64,000 bases of DNA. Source: Gymnorhina tibicen. Lineage: Eukaryota; Chordata; Aves; Passeriformes; Artamidae. Location: positions 3,726,935 through 3,790,934 of the forward strand of contig VXAZ01018984.1 of assembly GCA_013399875.1 (NCBI GenBank). The letters are read 5' to 3'. Below the pieces are notes generated by a model. That model was not told the DNA's origin. It did not search any database and saw only the letters and a program-made list of their open reading frames with translations. Shown in pieces: positions 52,141 through 64,000 of this stretch (the stretch's first letter is position 1; the number at the start of each line of letters is the position of its first letter). Position numbers and translations under genes: made by a program.

Positions 52141-55100
52141 GTATTCAACAGTCAGCCAGTCTCCGAAGAGTCAGATGTTGGCTGACACCATGCATGGAAA
52201 GATGAGTGGAAATACTGGACCACAGCTGCCAAGATTTAGAGTCCACTACTGAACTCGCAACAAGATTGCTACTGCCAAGGCCCTGCAGACAGCTGAACCA
52301 CATCACAGCAATTACGCGCCATTTTTCATTTGAATTGCTGATGTTAAACCTCTCTGTCCTCCTGAGAAAATTCTTTCTGAACATCCACCTAAATCAGAGT
52401 ATGGTGGTCCCATACAGTGGTGGGAGAGACTACAAGATGACTTTGGTTGGAAGCCAGCCTGTAAGACTACTGCATATTTTGGTCAAAAGCACACGAGCAA
52501 GAACAACAGCCACAGCCTGGGCCCAAGGATGCCCTGGAAAATAGTGGTTGTTTTTTAACTGTTTGAGACAAAATTCCAAAGCTTTGTGCTGTAGGATTCC
52601 TTACTACAAATCAGGTTTAGCCTTAATCCTCTCTGTTGCTGTACCTAAGTGAATCAGCTGGGCTTGGGAGTGCACTGAAGAAACGCAGGGAACAGTTGTG
52701 CCACAAGCCTGCTGAGTCCCTGGTCCACTTGCTCTGCCCAGGGCTCAAAGGAGCAGACTCTGAATGAAAGAGATCGCTGCTTAGGTACGTCAGTGCTCCC
52801 TGTAAAAATTATGCTAGAAATAGCCACCCACCTTTCCTGCAGTTCATAAAAAAGGCAAGAAATCTCCTTCTGTTGCCTTTGTTGCCTCAGACTTCTGTTC
52901 TCCGTGGCACCAGGGAATATTTAGAGCAGTATTTTGTAAACAGCACGTGTTCCAGTGGCTGGCGCAGCACCGGCCACAGCACTGTGGGGCTGCGTTCCTC
53001 AAATTTTTGGACAGTGGTGGACACCAGGGCCGCCTGGGCAGGGAGCAGCTGTGTGTGTAGGTGGGCAGGGATCAAGGGGGGAGGACAGCAAGATGGGAAA
53101 CACAGCAACTTTGCTGCCTGGAAATGTCATGGTCCTGACTGCAGCTCCCTGCATCCAGACTGGTCAACAAGTTTTCCTTTCATGCCAGCTGGCCGAGGTG
53201 AGGGAAACTGTTTTGCCAGACATTTTGCTTTCTTCTCTAGTACCATCACCAGCAATAAATTAGATTTCTTAACTGATTAAACCAACCGCTTAGTGATTTC
53301 TGCTCTGCCTGTAAGGTTTGGGATCTGCCACTTAAAGTATTTGCTTCAGATCCCACTGAAAAGATCCCTCCTTCTTGCTGAAGAGACTGTAACTTTGCAC
53401 ACTGGGATAATTTTTAATACTTTATGTGACTTCAGAACAAAATCTTTTTCTTCACAGTGCATGCTTAAATGGGATTTGAGCCTCTTCTTCTCTTCACTTT
53501 TAGTAGTTTATGGCAGGAACATTTTCAGAGGTGCCAGCTGGGCTACACCCATGCAAAATGGGAGTAACACCCAGAAATGTGAATTAAGGATCATATGCTA
53601 ATGTAAATTTAGCTGTTGAGCATATCCCTTGTGTTTTATGACATATGTTTAACAATATGACCACAAATATATTAAAGAAGGAGGTATGGAGGAAGACAGC
53701 TATGCAGTGTAGATACTTGCAGAACACTACAAGGAGAATCTTTAAAGTACCCATAAATCCCCAACTGCTTAGGGAATTCAGTGTGACAAGAACACTTTGG
53801 GTTCTTTGTTAAAAGCTTCTAGATGTGAGGATGTCCAGGTTTGGATCTGCCCTCCACTTTATCAGCAAGTCTCTTATTGTCAATAAAATAATCTCTGCTG
53901 AAAGCAAAGCTGTCAGCTTGTCCCTCAACATTACTAAAGGCAGCATTACAGTGATAGGCATTACTAGACATTCCTAGGAGAAGCTGAACTGCTCTTTCAG
54001 TTACTCTGCTGGATAAAATTGCTGTACAGATTTCATGGACAGGTGAAAAGTCAGTCACATGCACAACCGTAACAGCAAAGAGGACTTCACAATCACAGAA
54101 ATTATTTCCTCTGTGATACAGATGCAGCATCTGGTTTTGCATATTCCAGCACAAGAATAAATCTTCCAGAGTGCTTTCCTCCATTTCCTTCCAACTTCAC
54201 TGCAGTCCAAATCCAGTTCAGCTGATATGTAAGAAATGAGTCTTTCTCCATATGTTTGTGCATATGGGCTTTGAATTGGTTATATTCGTGCAGCCCTCAG
54301 GGATGCCCAAATAACTCTGAATATCATGCTGAGATCTTCTCATGGAAGCTTCTGTCAGCTGTACCATGCAAAGGGCTCTCAGCTGCACACTATTTAACTT
54401 GCCCAATTACATTTTTGGCTGCTGTTCTGCCTTGCAGCTCAGACAAACCCTCTCCAAGAGCTAGGTCACAGGAGGAAATCGCCGAAATATGCAATTTTTC
54501 AAAGAACTTACTCCTAAGGGGAATATGAGATATCAGAAACATTATAGCAGGTCTGGAAGAAAACATCAGAAAAAAAATTATTGTGAAAATGTAATCCATA
54601 AGGACAACATCTTTTCTATCTTCCCCTTATATCTGGTTGTTACATTTGAAATGAACAGGTTCATAAACACAGATGCATCCACAAATTGCCCTTCAGATAT
54701 TAACTCCCTTTCAGTTTTGATGCTGGGAAAGTATGGTGTTTGTGTGATACATCTGTCTACTTGACATAAGCAAACACCAGCTGTTATTTCCTTGGTTTAC
54801 GAAAAGAAGGAGTAAATAAAAATTTATTAATTAAACACGGAATTCAGAATGCTCAGATGTGGATTCAAAACTTATTACACAGTCATGTCAACTTTGAGTC
54901 AAGGAGAGCACATGGGACCTGTGTCTCCCTCTGGATCACAGTGAAATGCTGGTGACAGCAATGTCTTGGTTTCAAATCCAGAGAGGAAGTCAGAAAATAA
55001 GCAGAGGTTCTGAAGATAAACATGGTTTTGAGGTTTGACCATGGAAAACAACCTTCCAGGTGAGCCATAAAAGCACATTATTTGCTCTTACATGGCAAAC

Positions 55101-56191
55101 AAAACTTCTCAAACTCTTAGCCTTTGAGAAACAGACAGCACATCCTCTGGGTTGGTTTCCCAGCAATTTTTCCAGCAGTTCAGTGACATGTGCACCAGGG
55201 TGGTACAGTTCATCTGCAATACCACAGTTACAAATCCAGCTCTTTAAAGTTGTTCTCTCCTGGGTCATCAGTTCAAACACAACCCCAGTCTAAGATGATT
55301 GAAACTTGCCGTAGCCTGACACCTGTAAATCAGCTCCAATGAAATGAGACCCCAGCTTCACTGGAGAATGCTGGAGAAGCATCACAATAAAAATGACTGT
55401 AATCAGTAGCACCTCTGATATCCAGCTCAACAGAAGAGGCTTTGTCTTTATGTATCATCTTTGTGACCTTCAAAGATCCTACAAAAAACTGACTTACGGC
55501 TAATTTATAAAATATTAATAATACACAAATCACACACATGGACTCTGGTAGTTTTCCTAAGTTACAGCACTGATACCATGAGAGACCTGTCTCATCCTGT
55601 GTAACCTGGGCTCTGTCAGGAGATCACTGTTCCTTTCTCATCAGGGCAAGGAGTGTTACAAGCTTATGTTTTTTCCAAAGGTTCTGGGAGAGGATAGCAA
55701 GGACAGGGCAAGAATTAGCTGTGCACCACCATTTCACAATTCACACACAGAGAAGCCCATCAGCTACAGTTTGGCAGCTATGATCAGTGTGTTACTCCAA
55801 AAACACAGACTCAACAGCAAGCTGAAAGGTAAGGATAAGTTTCTGTGCTTTGCATTGCTCCAACTTTGAGAAAGGGTCAAGGGGAAACACAGGAAGAAGG
55901 CAGAAATCTTGCTTCTGTCCACAGAGGCTTTTGTGCAGTTCATAAGCTGAGACAAAAAAAGAGTAGTGAATGCTCATTTTCCATATCCCACATAGGTAAG
56001 TTCTAAAATAATAAATGTCTACTAGGTATAACTGTTGTCTTCCTGGGCCCAAGAAAAAAGAACAATTTTTCCTATGGCTAATGCTAATAAAATTTATTTG
56101 AGAAAGCAATTACATAAACAGATTATTCCTCTAGGCTGTAGTAATCAAGTAAGTATCTTTATCCCTTTTCACAAATAGCAAAATGAATGTA
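52141..56191 (-). other. Intronic/upstream DNA between CR1 fragments
   Basis: No exon, RNA gene or clear mobile element was recognised apart from the unassigned ORF at 53819-54184. Several ORFs of 60-135 codons overlap on both strands around 52870-53280 and 54250-55540, with no recognisable product. Confidence 0.5.
53819..54184 (-). other. Unassigned 121-codon ORF
   Basis: An ATG-started ORF of 121 codons begins MEESTLEDLFLCWNMQ and ends RSKPGHPHI. It looks more protein-like than most ORFs here, with mixed hydrophobic and charged residues. The opposite strand is also open over much of its length, for example from an ATG near 53831. I recognise no family, domain, signal peptide or transmembrane segment. 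No poly(A) tail, splice signals or conserved context were seen. It could be part of a decayed retrogene on either strand, or chance. A coding role is not claimed. Confidence 0.2.
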
Positions 56192-56295
56192 TCATAGAAT
56201 CACAGAATGGTTTGGAAGGGACCTTAAAGATCATCTAGTTCCAATTCCCCTGCCATGAGCACAGACACCTTTCAGTAGACCAGGTAGCTCAGAGT
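56192..56295 (-). mobile_element. CR1 LINE 3' terminus, antisense
   Basis: The plus strand begins TCATAGAATCACAGAATGG, followed by AAGGGACCTTAAAGATCATC and a TAGTTCCAATTCCCCTGCCATG block. This is the reverse complement of the canonical avian CR1 3' end including its terminal repeat. Similarity fades after about 56295, so this is a very short 5'-truncated insertion. It is better conserved than the CR1 copy at 44.8 kb and is the clearest sign that the genome is avian. Confidence 0.92.
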
Positions 56296-59200
56296 GGTGT
56301 CTCTCCTCGGGACTTGCTCCTGTGCTGGGGACCAAAGAGCTGAGTATGTAATGGGGCAACAGTGACATATCTAAAACAGTCCTGAGAGAGGCAGCTCCAG
56401 GAACAGAAATGTAGTCTATTTGTTCCCTATTTGTTGCCACTACTCACTCCATCACTAACAAGGCTAAAAATAAATTACGTATTTGCTTTGCCCAGGGTAG
56501 AAGTGTCCTCAGCAGACGCCCCCCGTTCTGAAGTGATAGCAGGGTAGAGCCATGAGCTTATTTCCAATTTGGCTTGCTTATCTGCAGTATGGAGTGGGCA
56601 CCCTGAGGAATCCTGGAATCTACCACTCCAAAGAGCCTTCTACCCGAGCAGCCCATTTTTGTTGGCTGTTGGAGCTGAGCTGTCACACTCACTGCACAAC
56701 TTTTGGCAGCTACTAAAAAATCCTTAATTTCTTGGTCAGTCCAAGCTAGAGAAGAAACAAGCCATGAGTATCTTCCAAAGGGCAGTATCAAAATGTGCTG
56801 AGAGCAAAGCCCTGTCAGAAAACATCTAGGCTTGCTGCCAGCATTTCATGAAGGATCTATTTTACACCCAAACAGAGGCTTGGGGATAGATTCACTACTC
56901 CAGTGATATTTATGAGCTTTTTACTTTGAAAAGGCTCATTAAAGCCTTCCCCCATGCCATGCTCCCCTGGCCTGTGCAGCAGGTTCACTACAACCGGGAT
57001 GCCTGTGGACAGGAACACAAGATGCAGTTTTGCCCCCTCCTTTGGGAAACAAGAACGTGACTTCTTAGACTGTAATCATCACCCCTAAACCAATCCAATA
57101 TAATTCCATGGTCTTACACTGTTGAGATGACTTTTTCCTATACTTCCTTCAAGTGCACACTTTTCAAAATAGATAAAGCACAGCTGGTTTTCCCTTTACA
57201 AACACATCATCCTTAGGGAGCGCTAAGAAACACCCCGAAGCATGCTACATCCTAAATACATCTGTGTCAATTACAAGCATGTTGGGAACTTTGAGGAACT
57301 AAGCCAAATCAACCCCAGCTCTGTAAAGCAGGACCATTCTCCCTAAGTGAGACACGTGCACACAGACAATCCACAAGCCTTGGCTCAGGTGTTCTGTATG
57401 CATCTACGTATTACACACTACCACACCAGGAGTCACACCTGTTCAGTAACATTTGGAAGCAGCCAGTATTATTTACTGAAGGATAAATAATCAAAATGTT
57501 TCCAACCAGTATAGTTGCACAGCGGCAACCTTCAGACACAGTGTGACGCACAGGATATGTGATGTCCTGCAAAAATCCTTTAAATAACTTCAAGTGGAGT
57601 AAGAGGACTTCAAAAGCATACAGGAATTTCTCATTAATACTACAAATGCAGCATGTTCCAAACTGCAGATGTGCATTCACTATCAGACGCATAAATATCC
57701 CATATTTTGTGTATCCTTCTCCCTGTTCCTTGGCTTTATACCTACATCTGGTAGCACAACTCCTTCATTTGATGCTCATATCGATTTCTCTTTAAAGCCT
57801 ATCCAGACAAAACGTGTCCACAGGCATGGTATTGCAGCCAGACTAACAGCACTTACAAAACCCCAGTGTCCATCCCCGTACTAAATGAGCTACAATCTGA
57901 CATCATCAGGATTTACAAACACACCTGTCGTAGCTGACATCCTTCCTTCAAACAGCAATTACACAAAAAGGGAGATGAAAAACAGTGCAAGTCGTGGGCA
58001 TTTGTCAGGAAGCTTACTGCCTCCTGGATAAAAGGTGGCCTAACTGGTCAAAGACAACCTTGCTTCTTGTATTCCAAAGAAACCAGATACATAAAAGATA
58101 AAGTACAAGTTATTCATTTTACCAAGTGTCATTATGAGGGAAGAGAGAGAGAGAGAGTCTGAAGCTGTTTTTCTGCACTCTACCCAGACTACTAGATTTT
58201 ATCCATAGCCTCCCATGCAGTTGTTCGGACATTTTCAGACATTTAAACCTCTTCAAGTCCTCACAAATCCTTTCCTTTAGGTTCCTGAAACACTGGAGAC
58301 ACCATCCTGCAGATGAAAAGGCAGAAAGCAGGCAGCATTTAGCAACAGTACTTTCAGCATCGGCTCATATGTTGCAGCAGAAAGGTTATCTCACTCAGAG
58401 ATGAAAGTACTGGCAGACAGGTAAGTATTTACCTGAACTCAAACAGGTTTATCTGTTCACCAGATACTCGGTTTTGTATAAAGGGAAGCCCAATTAAGTA
58501 ACACACCAGCCACACTCCACCTGCTACTTCAGCAGAAACCGACTGCTGCATGAAAAACTTGGATGAGCACATTTCAAAAGCTTAAAGAAAATTTATTCTG
58601 GATTAAAATGATCAACTGATTTCCCTCTCGGCCTTCCTGGGAATTGAACCTGTCTACACAATTAAGCTGTATAAAGATTTTCTCTGAAGCTATAAAAGCC
58701 TTTTATTTATAACCGCATCTCATCATATTAAACACCCTGCTCCAATCTATTACAAGTTGAAGGGATGACAAATACTACAGTGTAAGCTGAATACACTCAG
58801 CACATTAGGCATCTAAAGCACTGCAAAATTTTCCTTATCTATTTCCACCTTAATTAAGAGCAATCTTCTCTTGAACTGACTACTTTGTACGAACCCAGCG
58901 ACACACTGCCAGCAGGGAATGAATATATGAACAGTGTGGGGGTTTTAACGCACATCTTAAAAGACTTCTTTATCTGTAGCCTGTCCTATCTATTGACTGA
59001 AGTTTAGTTATGATAAATAAGTAATTTTTTATGCTCCTTGTATTACCTGAAATCTACAGTAGCAGTTGTAGCCAGGACTAGGTAGCGATGTATTAGTAAA
59101 ACCAGACCTAACTGCAAAACCAACATTGTAAAAGAAAAATTCTGCAGCTCAGAAGTGAGATGCTGCAATATACATTTTGTTACACATACTTAGAGTCTGA

Positions 59201-62200
59201 CACCTTGCCTTAGGAACCCCAGAGCTTTAGGGTCGGTGCATCTTCCCAAAAATAACCAGGGCAGCGCTGAAATATACCCTAAATCTAAGAAGCTGTGAAG
59301 AGAACTGCAAATATAACCCACCCAGATGGCACGATGCTATCAAAGTTTAACATGTCAATCTGCTCATTTAATTAAAGCCCTTTCATCTCCATGGTTAATG
59401 GCAGGTCTGTACAGCAGAAATGGCACCAGAACAGATGTTAACAAATTTGTCAAAGCTGCAGGATGATTGCTCTGGCTTTAGTGTCTTTTGGAGGACTACT
59501 CTATTTACATTCCTACTGATCTCTCATGTCAAATCTGGTAAATATTACCTCTCCTTTGGCTGCTCTACAGGAAGGCATCAGCCAAGTTTCTTGGTGAAAG
59601 TCGTTTGCTTTGAGAAAATACCATATGGTTATAGGCAGCCTTTTTTAAGATTTCAGGGGAAAAACTTTTAATGATGGAAAGAATGTCTTAATTTTAAATA
59701 GGCCTGTCTCCATATTTTCTTTTGTCTTACCTGTTCAGGATTCCTTTGAAAGACCACAGTTGTGAGTTAAGACAGGAAAAAGGTACTTGGAAAACGACTT
59801 GGCCACTCAAGGGAAGTCCTGTACCATAATCCACATTTTGGTGGCATCAAGAGTGTCCAGGGCAAAGTTAAACCTGCAGGTGCACAGAGGAGTCTCTCCC
59901 TGCATCCTGGCATCCAACCAGAGGCACAACACTTGTGTGATCAACCTGTAGTGTGCAGAGCACATCTGGACAAGGGAGGGCAGAGGAGCCAGGAAGCCTT
60001 TGCCCCAGGCACTGAACCACATTAACAAAACACTTTGAAACGCTTGCATTACAAAAAGCAATCCAGTTACCAGTGAAGGCAAAATAATTGCCTGCAATGT
60101 CAAAGGGATGACACAGCTGCTTAAAGCAAATGTGACCCTACACTCTGTTTATGGAGCAGGTCATCTGAATTATGTAAGAAAATAGCCCAATTTGATGGGG
60201 TAATAGTTTCTTTTCTAGTTAGTGAAGTTACACTTCCAAAGGCTAAAATATGCAATGTATTGCAGTGAACAGTTTGATCTCAAAATACTGCTCAAAGAGC
60301 CAGAGGCACACAGGAATGCTGCAGGGTCAGCCACACAATGGAGAAGGGCAAAGGGCTTCCAAGAGAAAGAGCCGGCACTGTCAAAGGAGGCACCATGCAG
60401 GAGTAAAATCCTCTCTTATCAGAGACCTGCCTTCTGAACAAAAACCACTCCAGGCTGAGTAAGCAAGTCTTCTCATTTTTGTGATTCTATGCGAAAGCCC
60501 TCTGAATCAGAGATGCTCCAAGATAATGAGAACAACTATAGTTTATGAAAGCAATATTAACAGACATATTCCCTGTCTTCCACAAGAACTGCTCAGAGAG
60601 CTTTTCGAGCTCAGTTACCATCACTTCAGTTTATCAATATGCAAATTAGAGCAATTAGTCAGTAAGTGGCTCACTTGATCAAGTGCATATTAAAAGATAA
60701 TGAGAGGTTGAAAAACAACCTGGGTCCATGCTGAGGTGATTCACAAGCTGTAAATATAAAGTTATGCTTTATAGCACTAGGGAAGGTGCAAAAAGAAGAG
60801 GATCAAAACCTCAAAAGGAACTTCAGCATCTTTCAGCATAACTGATCCTTCAAAACTCATTTACAAAATTACTGTACAACTTTTCTTTTTCCTTCTACAC
60901 CCTCCTTACACCATATTTAGCTGGAAACCAGAAAATGCCAATCATGTGACATTATTTAAGCATGACGTACACAGAACAACCAAATGAGCAGCTTCCTTTT
61001 GAAGGTTCTCCCAGACTAGGGTTTCAGGACACTGCTTGTCATCAGAGCTGCCTTGGCTTGGCCCTAGCCTCCCTTCCCTTCAGCAGGTGGAGTTTGGTTT
61101 GCCATGCCCACAACACAAGGAAAGAGGGTATGACCTATTAGTTCATACAAGGAAGCACATCATGGATGTGTTTAGGAGCTAAAATGAAATTCTTTTCAGC
61201 CCAGGAAATGTTTCATCTTGAGGGAGCCTGGAGACGAGCAGGGCACAGGCAGCTGGATTAAAATTTAAAAGAGCAGGACTAAAAGGCTGGTCCAGCCCTG
61301 CTCTGCCACCATAAGGGACCAATTCAGTGCTGGGGATCCACATATCACAAGTTACTCTGCCATCGTGGATCCTCCAGTTATGCCCCATATGAACAGTATT
61401 TTTTTTCTGCTCAAAAGTAATGCCCTAAGGGCAAACATAAAGGGAATGAACGTGGAGTAAGTTCCCTGGTGAATTAGGGACTGGCTGCTTGTGCATAATT
61501 TCACCAGCACTTACTCCTTCTTTATTAAGCACTTATTCTTAGCTACTTTATGACAAAATCCCACTGTGCTCAGCTCTTAGAGAAGATCAAGCACCTCACT
61601 GCAGAAGAACAGGAGGTAACACTAAAATGTCCACATTGCTGTAAGACAGTGGGTAAATTATTCCTTCATTTTCAAGTTTACTGAATGCATCTGTGTACTT
61701 CTGCCTCAGAAAACCAAGACCCTGTGCAATCACTTATTTTCTACTTCCTTCTTAGCATAAAGGGCTATAAATGTTTCATGAACCATAAATGTTTCAAGAA
61801 AAAGATAAATGGTGAGCAATTACAAATGTAATCTTCCTCCATTTTAATGTGGCATCTATTTGCACTAAGGGCAGATGGATCACCTGAAACTTTTCATTTG
61901 TATGGTGGCATGGTGAGTACCATGGGTACTAGGTAATAAGAAACCAGCTTTGCTCCCTGTACAGTCTGTTGTTTCAAAAATATTCTAAAGTTATTATTTG
62001 TTTGCTAATTTAATAATAAAGATAACCCTAAGTACATGTGCACCCAATTGTCCCAGCTTTGATGTAGGGATGACCACCTGAATCAAAGTCTGTTAACAGA
62101 GAAATTAGCCTTGCAGGGAAATAGCTGAGCAGCAATTTCTTTGGATAATGTATAATAACTGGGGATAATCAAGGAAGCACATGTTCCAGCATATACAGCT

Positions 62201-62882
62201 CTCCTCAAATGTAGCTGTAAGTAAAATGAACTGGAATTATCACCGAGTTGTTTTTTGATCTTGTATGGAATATGCAAATGCCTTGTGGAAGGGTTCTAAC
62301 ATAGCCCTATTGCTAGAAAAGCCACTTTTATCTTCCCTCAAAACATTCCTGGGCCAGGCCTGCAATTACCATGAATCTAAACTATCAACTGTGTTATGCT
62401 GGACAAGGGAAGGAAACAGAATACATTCAAAGGCTTGATATTCATTTGTTTGGGGTTTTTTTTTTACTACTTCAGTGGGTGTTAACTAATTCATATTACC
62501 AAGTGGCTTTTTTTCTTAATTGGAAACTCATTCAAACACTTTCTTTAACTCTGGGAAAAAGATTTCCAATAAGGGTTTTAGAAAGCTCAAGTTGACCTTA
62601 TTTACTTTAAGAGGAAAAAGGAAAAAAAAAAAGAAGAGAAGTCAATACAGGACAGAGTAACCTCTCAGGGACATCTTGTTTTACTTCTCAGAATGAACAG
62701 GCACATCCCCACACCACTGAAAGAGTCAGGCTGCTTTTCCTACATTTTTCCTTTCTCTGGTACATCTGCTCTGGAGGAGCAAGACATCTGCTGAACTTTG
62801 GGGTTTAGAGACTGCTCAGCTGTACAGTGATCTGATTATGCAGTCAACTCCTTTGGGAGCCACCAGGCTACTGAATTTTCAG
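56296..62882 (-). other. Intronic/upstream DNA, no supported gene
   Basis: This is AT-leaning sequence with only short, unrecognised ORFs. It contains an (AG)n run at about 58142-58157. I saw no exon for the first half of the ARHGAP24 PH domain and no CpG island. Confidence 0.5.
58142..58157. repeat. (AG)n microsatellite
   Basis: A short uninterrupted run of about eight AG dinucleotides. Confidence 0.85.

Positions 62883-62921
<39 letters not shown>
62883..62921. repeat. Compound (TA)n(TG)n microsatellite
   Basis: An uninterrupted TA tract of about eight units passes directly into a TG tract of about eleven units. The (TG) part can adopt Z-DNA and the (TA) part melts easily. It is likely to vary in length between individuals. 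Confidence 0.95.
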
Positions 62922-64000
62922 TGCAATGTGAACGTGCAGAGACAATCTCAATTGCCATCTACTGCGTTATTAAAATAGCCCCCAGCAAAGCTACTATTTC
63001 TATTAAAAGTAATGTCTGGTATGATTAAAAAAACCCACTGCAATGTAACTTAGCTGTTCACAACTTCTACTGTCACTTAAACTTGCTTTTCTCCAAATTT
63101 TGACCACTGAAGCTTAGCTGAGGCAGCCTGCTCCCCTACAGCACGCTGTCAGCACACTTGGGTTGTACCCGCTGGTCACAAGAATTCCATAAATGTGGGG
63201 TTTTTGAAAGGCCTACAGAGATATTTTTACTCATGCAAAGTTTTGAAGGTGTTGTTCTACTGCAATCAAAGTAACAAAACAGCAACCGTGTTTGAGATGA
63301 CACCGCCCTTCCAATCTAAGCAATAAAGCCTTCAGAAAAAAAAAGTAATATTGTTCCCAGATGGGCCAGCAAAGTTCTAAAAAAAAAGGTTAAAAAAAAT
63401 AAAAAGAGAAAACTTGCAAATGGGAGGGAGAACATGGAAACAGTTAAGGAAGTGATGTCAAATCACTCAGGATTTGATGTAACATTCACTACTTTCACAG
63501 ATGCAATTTTTGATAGCTTGAATTCCAAGATTCAGCAATTTTAGTGGAAAGAATTCGTAACAAGCCGTGGGAACTGCTGGATTTGCAGCAATTAAACACC
63601 GGCATGGGAACAGATGTTATGCTATGCAGTATCAGGGAGTCAAAGGTATGGTGCTAATCAAAGTCTTGCTAATATTACGCTTAAAACGAAAATCTTTTGT
63701 GAAGCCTCCAGCAAAGGGAAGATATATGAGGAAAAAAAGTCACCTCCTTCCCTCTCTGGAGAGGTCTACGTCCCTAAAAAAATACTTGTGTCAACTGCCC
63801 ATCATAATCCATAACTCAATTTGTTTATTATTTCTTTTTAATTCAAAGCAGCCTAAGTTTCTGATTTTCCCACGACATTTCTGCTAAGGCAAGGTTACAG
63901 CATCTCTTGAGGTCTGAGCATTTGCTGTTAATGGATTAAATCAAAGCTAGTGGCAGCTACTGATCACTCAAAACTACTGCCATTACAGCTTAACTGCAAC
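62922..64000 (-). other. Right end of window, no supported gene
   Basis: This is AT-rich with A tracts at 63338-63410. The ORFs at 63567-63887 and 63614-63814 overlap in different frames and show no recognised domain. Nothing else was seen. Confidence 0.5.

Noticed and set aside
52873..53280. 135-codon plus-strand ORF
   Set aside because: It begins at a non-ATG codon, has no recognised domain and overlaps another plus-strand ORF in a different frame.
1..64000. CRISPR arrays, operons or other prokaryotic systems
   Set aside because: No regularly spaced repeats or ribosome-binding-site-led gene runs were seen; splice signals and CR1 elements show this is bird nuclear DNA.

Overview
The window is from a vertebrate nuclear genome, almost certainly a bird. 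It is sparse, intron-like, AT-leaning DNA. It carries CR1 LINE fragments, including a copy whose end reads like the characteristic avian CR1 3' terminus, and it contains single exons bounded by GT/AG splice signals. No bacterial gene, operon, CRISPR array, tRNA or rRNA was found. Nearly all open frames here are chance ORFs in non-coding DNA.

The only gene I can identify is ARHGAP24 (FilGAP, a Rac GTPase-activating protein) on the minus strand, so 'upstream' means higher coordinates. Two coding exons are visible. One (7816-7938) encodes the C-terminal half of the PH domain. The other (3640-3751) is the alternative first coding exon of the short, PH-less isoform, starting MPEDRN. Both end in the same splice phase, after the first base of a Gly codon. 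They can therefore be joined alternatively to the same downstream exon, which begins the linker to the RhoGAP domain. That exon was not seen and presumably lies beyond the left edge.

Layout from left to right: 1-3639 is the intron after the short-isoform exon, with a G-quadruplex motif near its start. 3640-3751 is the short-isoform first coding exon. 3752-4700 is its leader, with two upstream ORFs, and a small GC/CpG-rich block that is the likely promoter. 4701-7815 is intron. 7816-7938 is the PH exon. 7939 to about 47790 is a roughly 40 kb intron with nothing coding that I could support. About 47790-48490 is a strong CpG island with GC boxes and two good minus-strand splice donors. It is probably a further internal promoter with a non-coding first exon; splicing into the PH exon would make its first in-frame ATG the start of an N-truncated isoform. 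About 48500-64000 is intron or upstream DNA containing most of the recognisable CR1 sequence.

The window therefore holds the 5' control architecture of one gene. At least two, probably three, promoters decide whether the Rac-GAP is made with a whole, partial or absent PH domain. Beyond this I found hairpins, G-quadruplex motifs, short duplications and a few unassigned ORFs. I found no evidence of a wholly new biological system.
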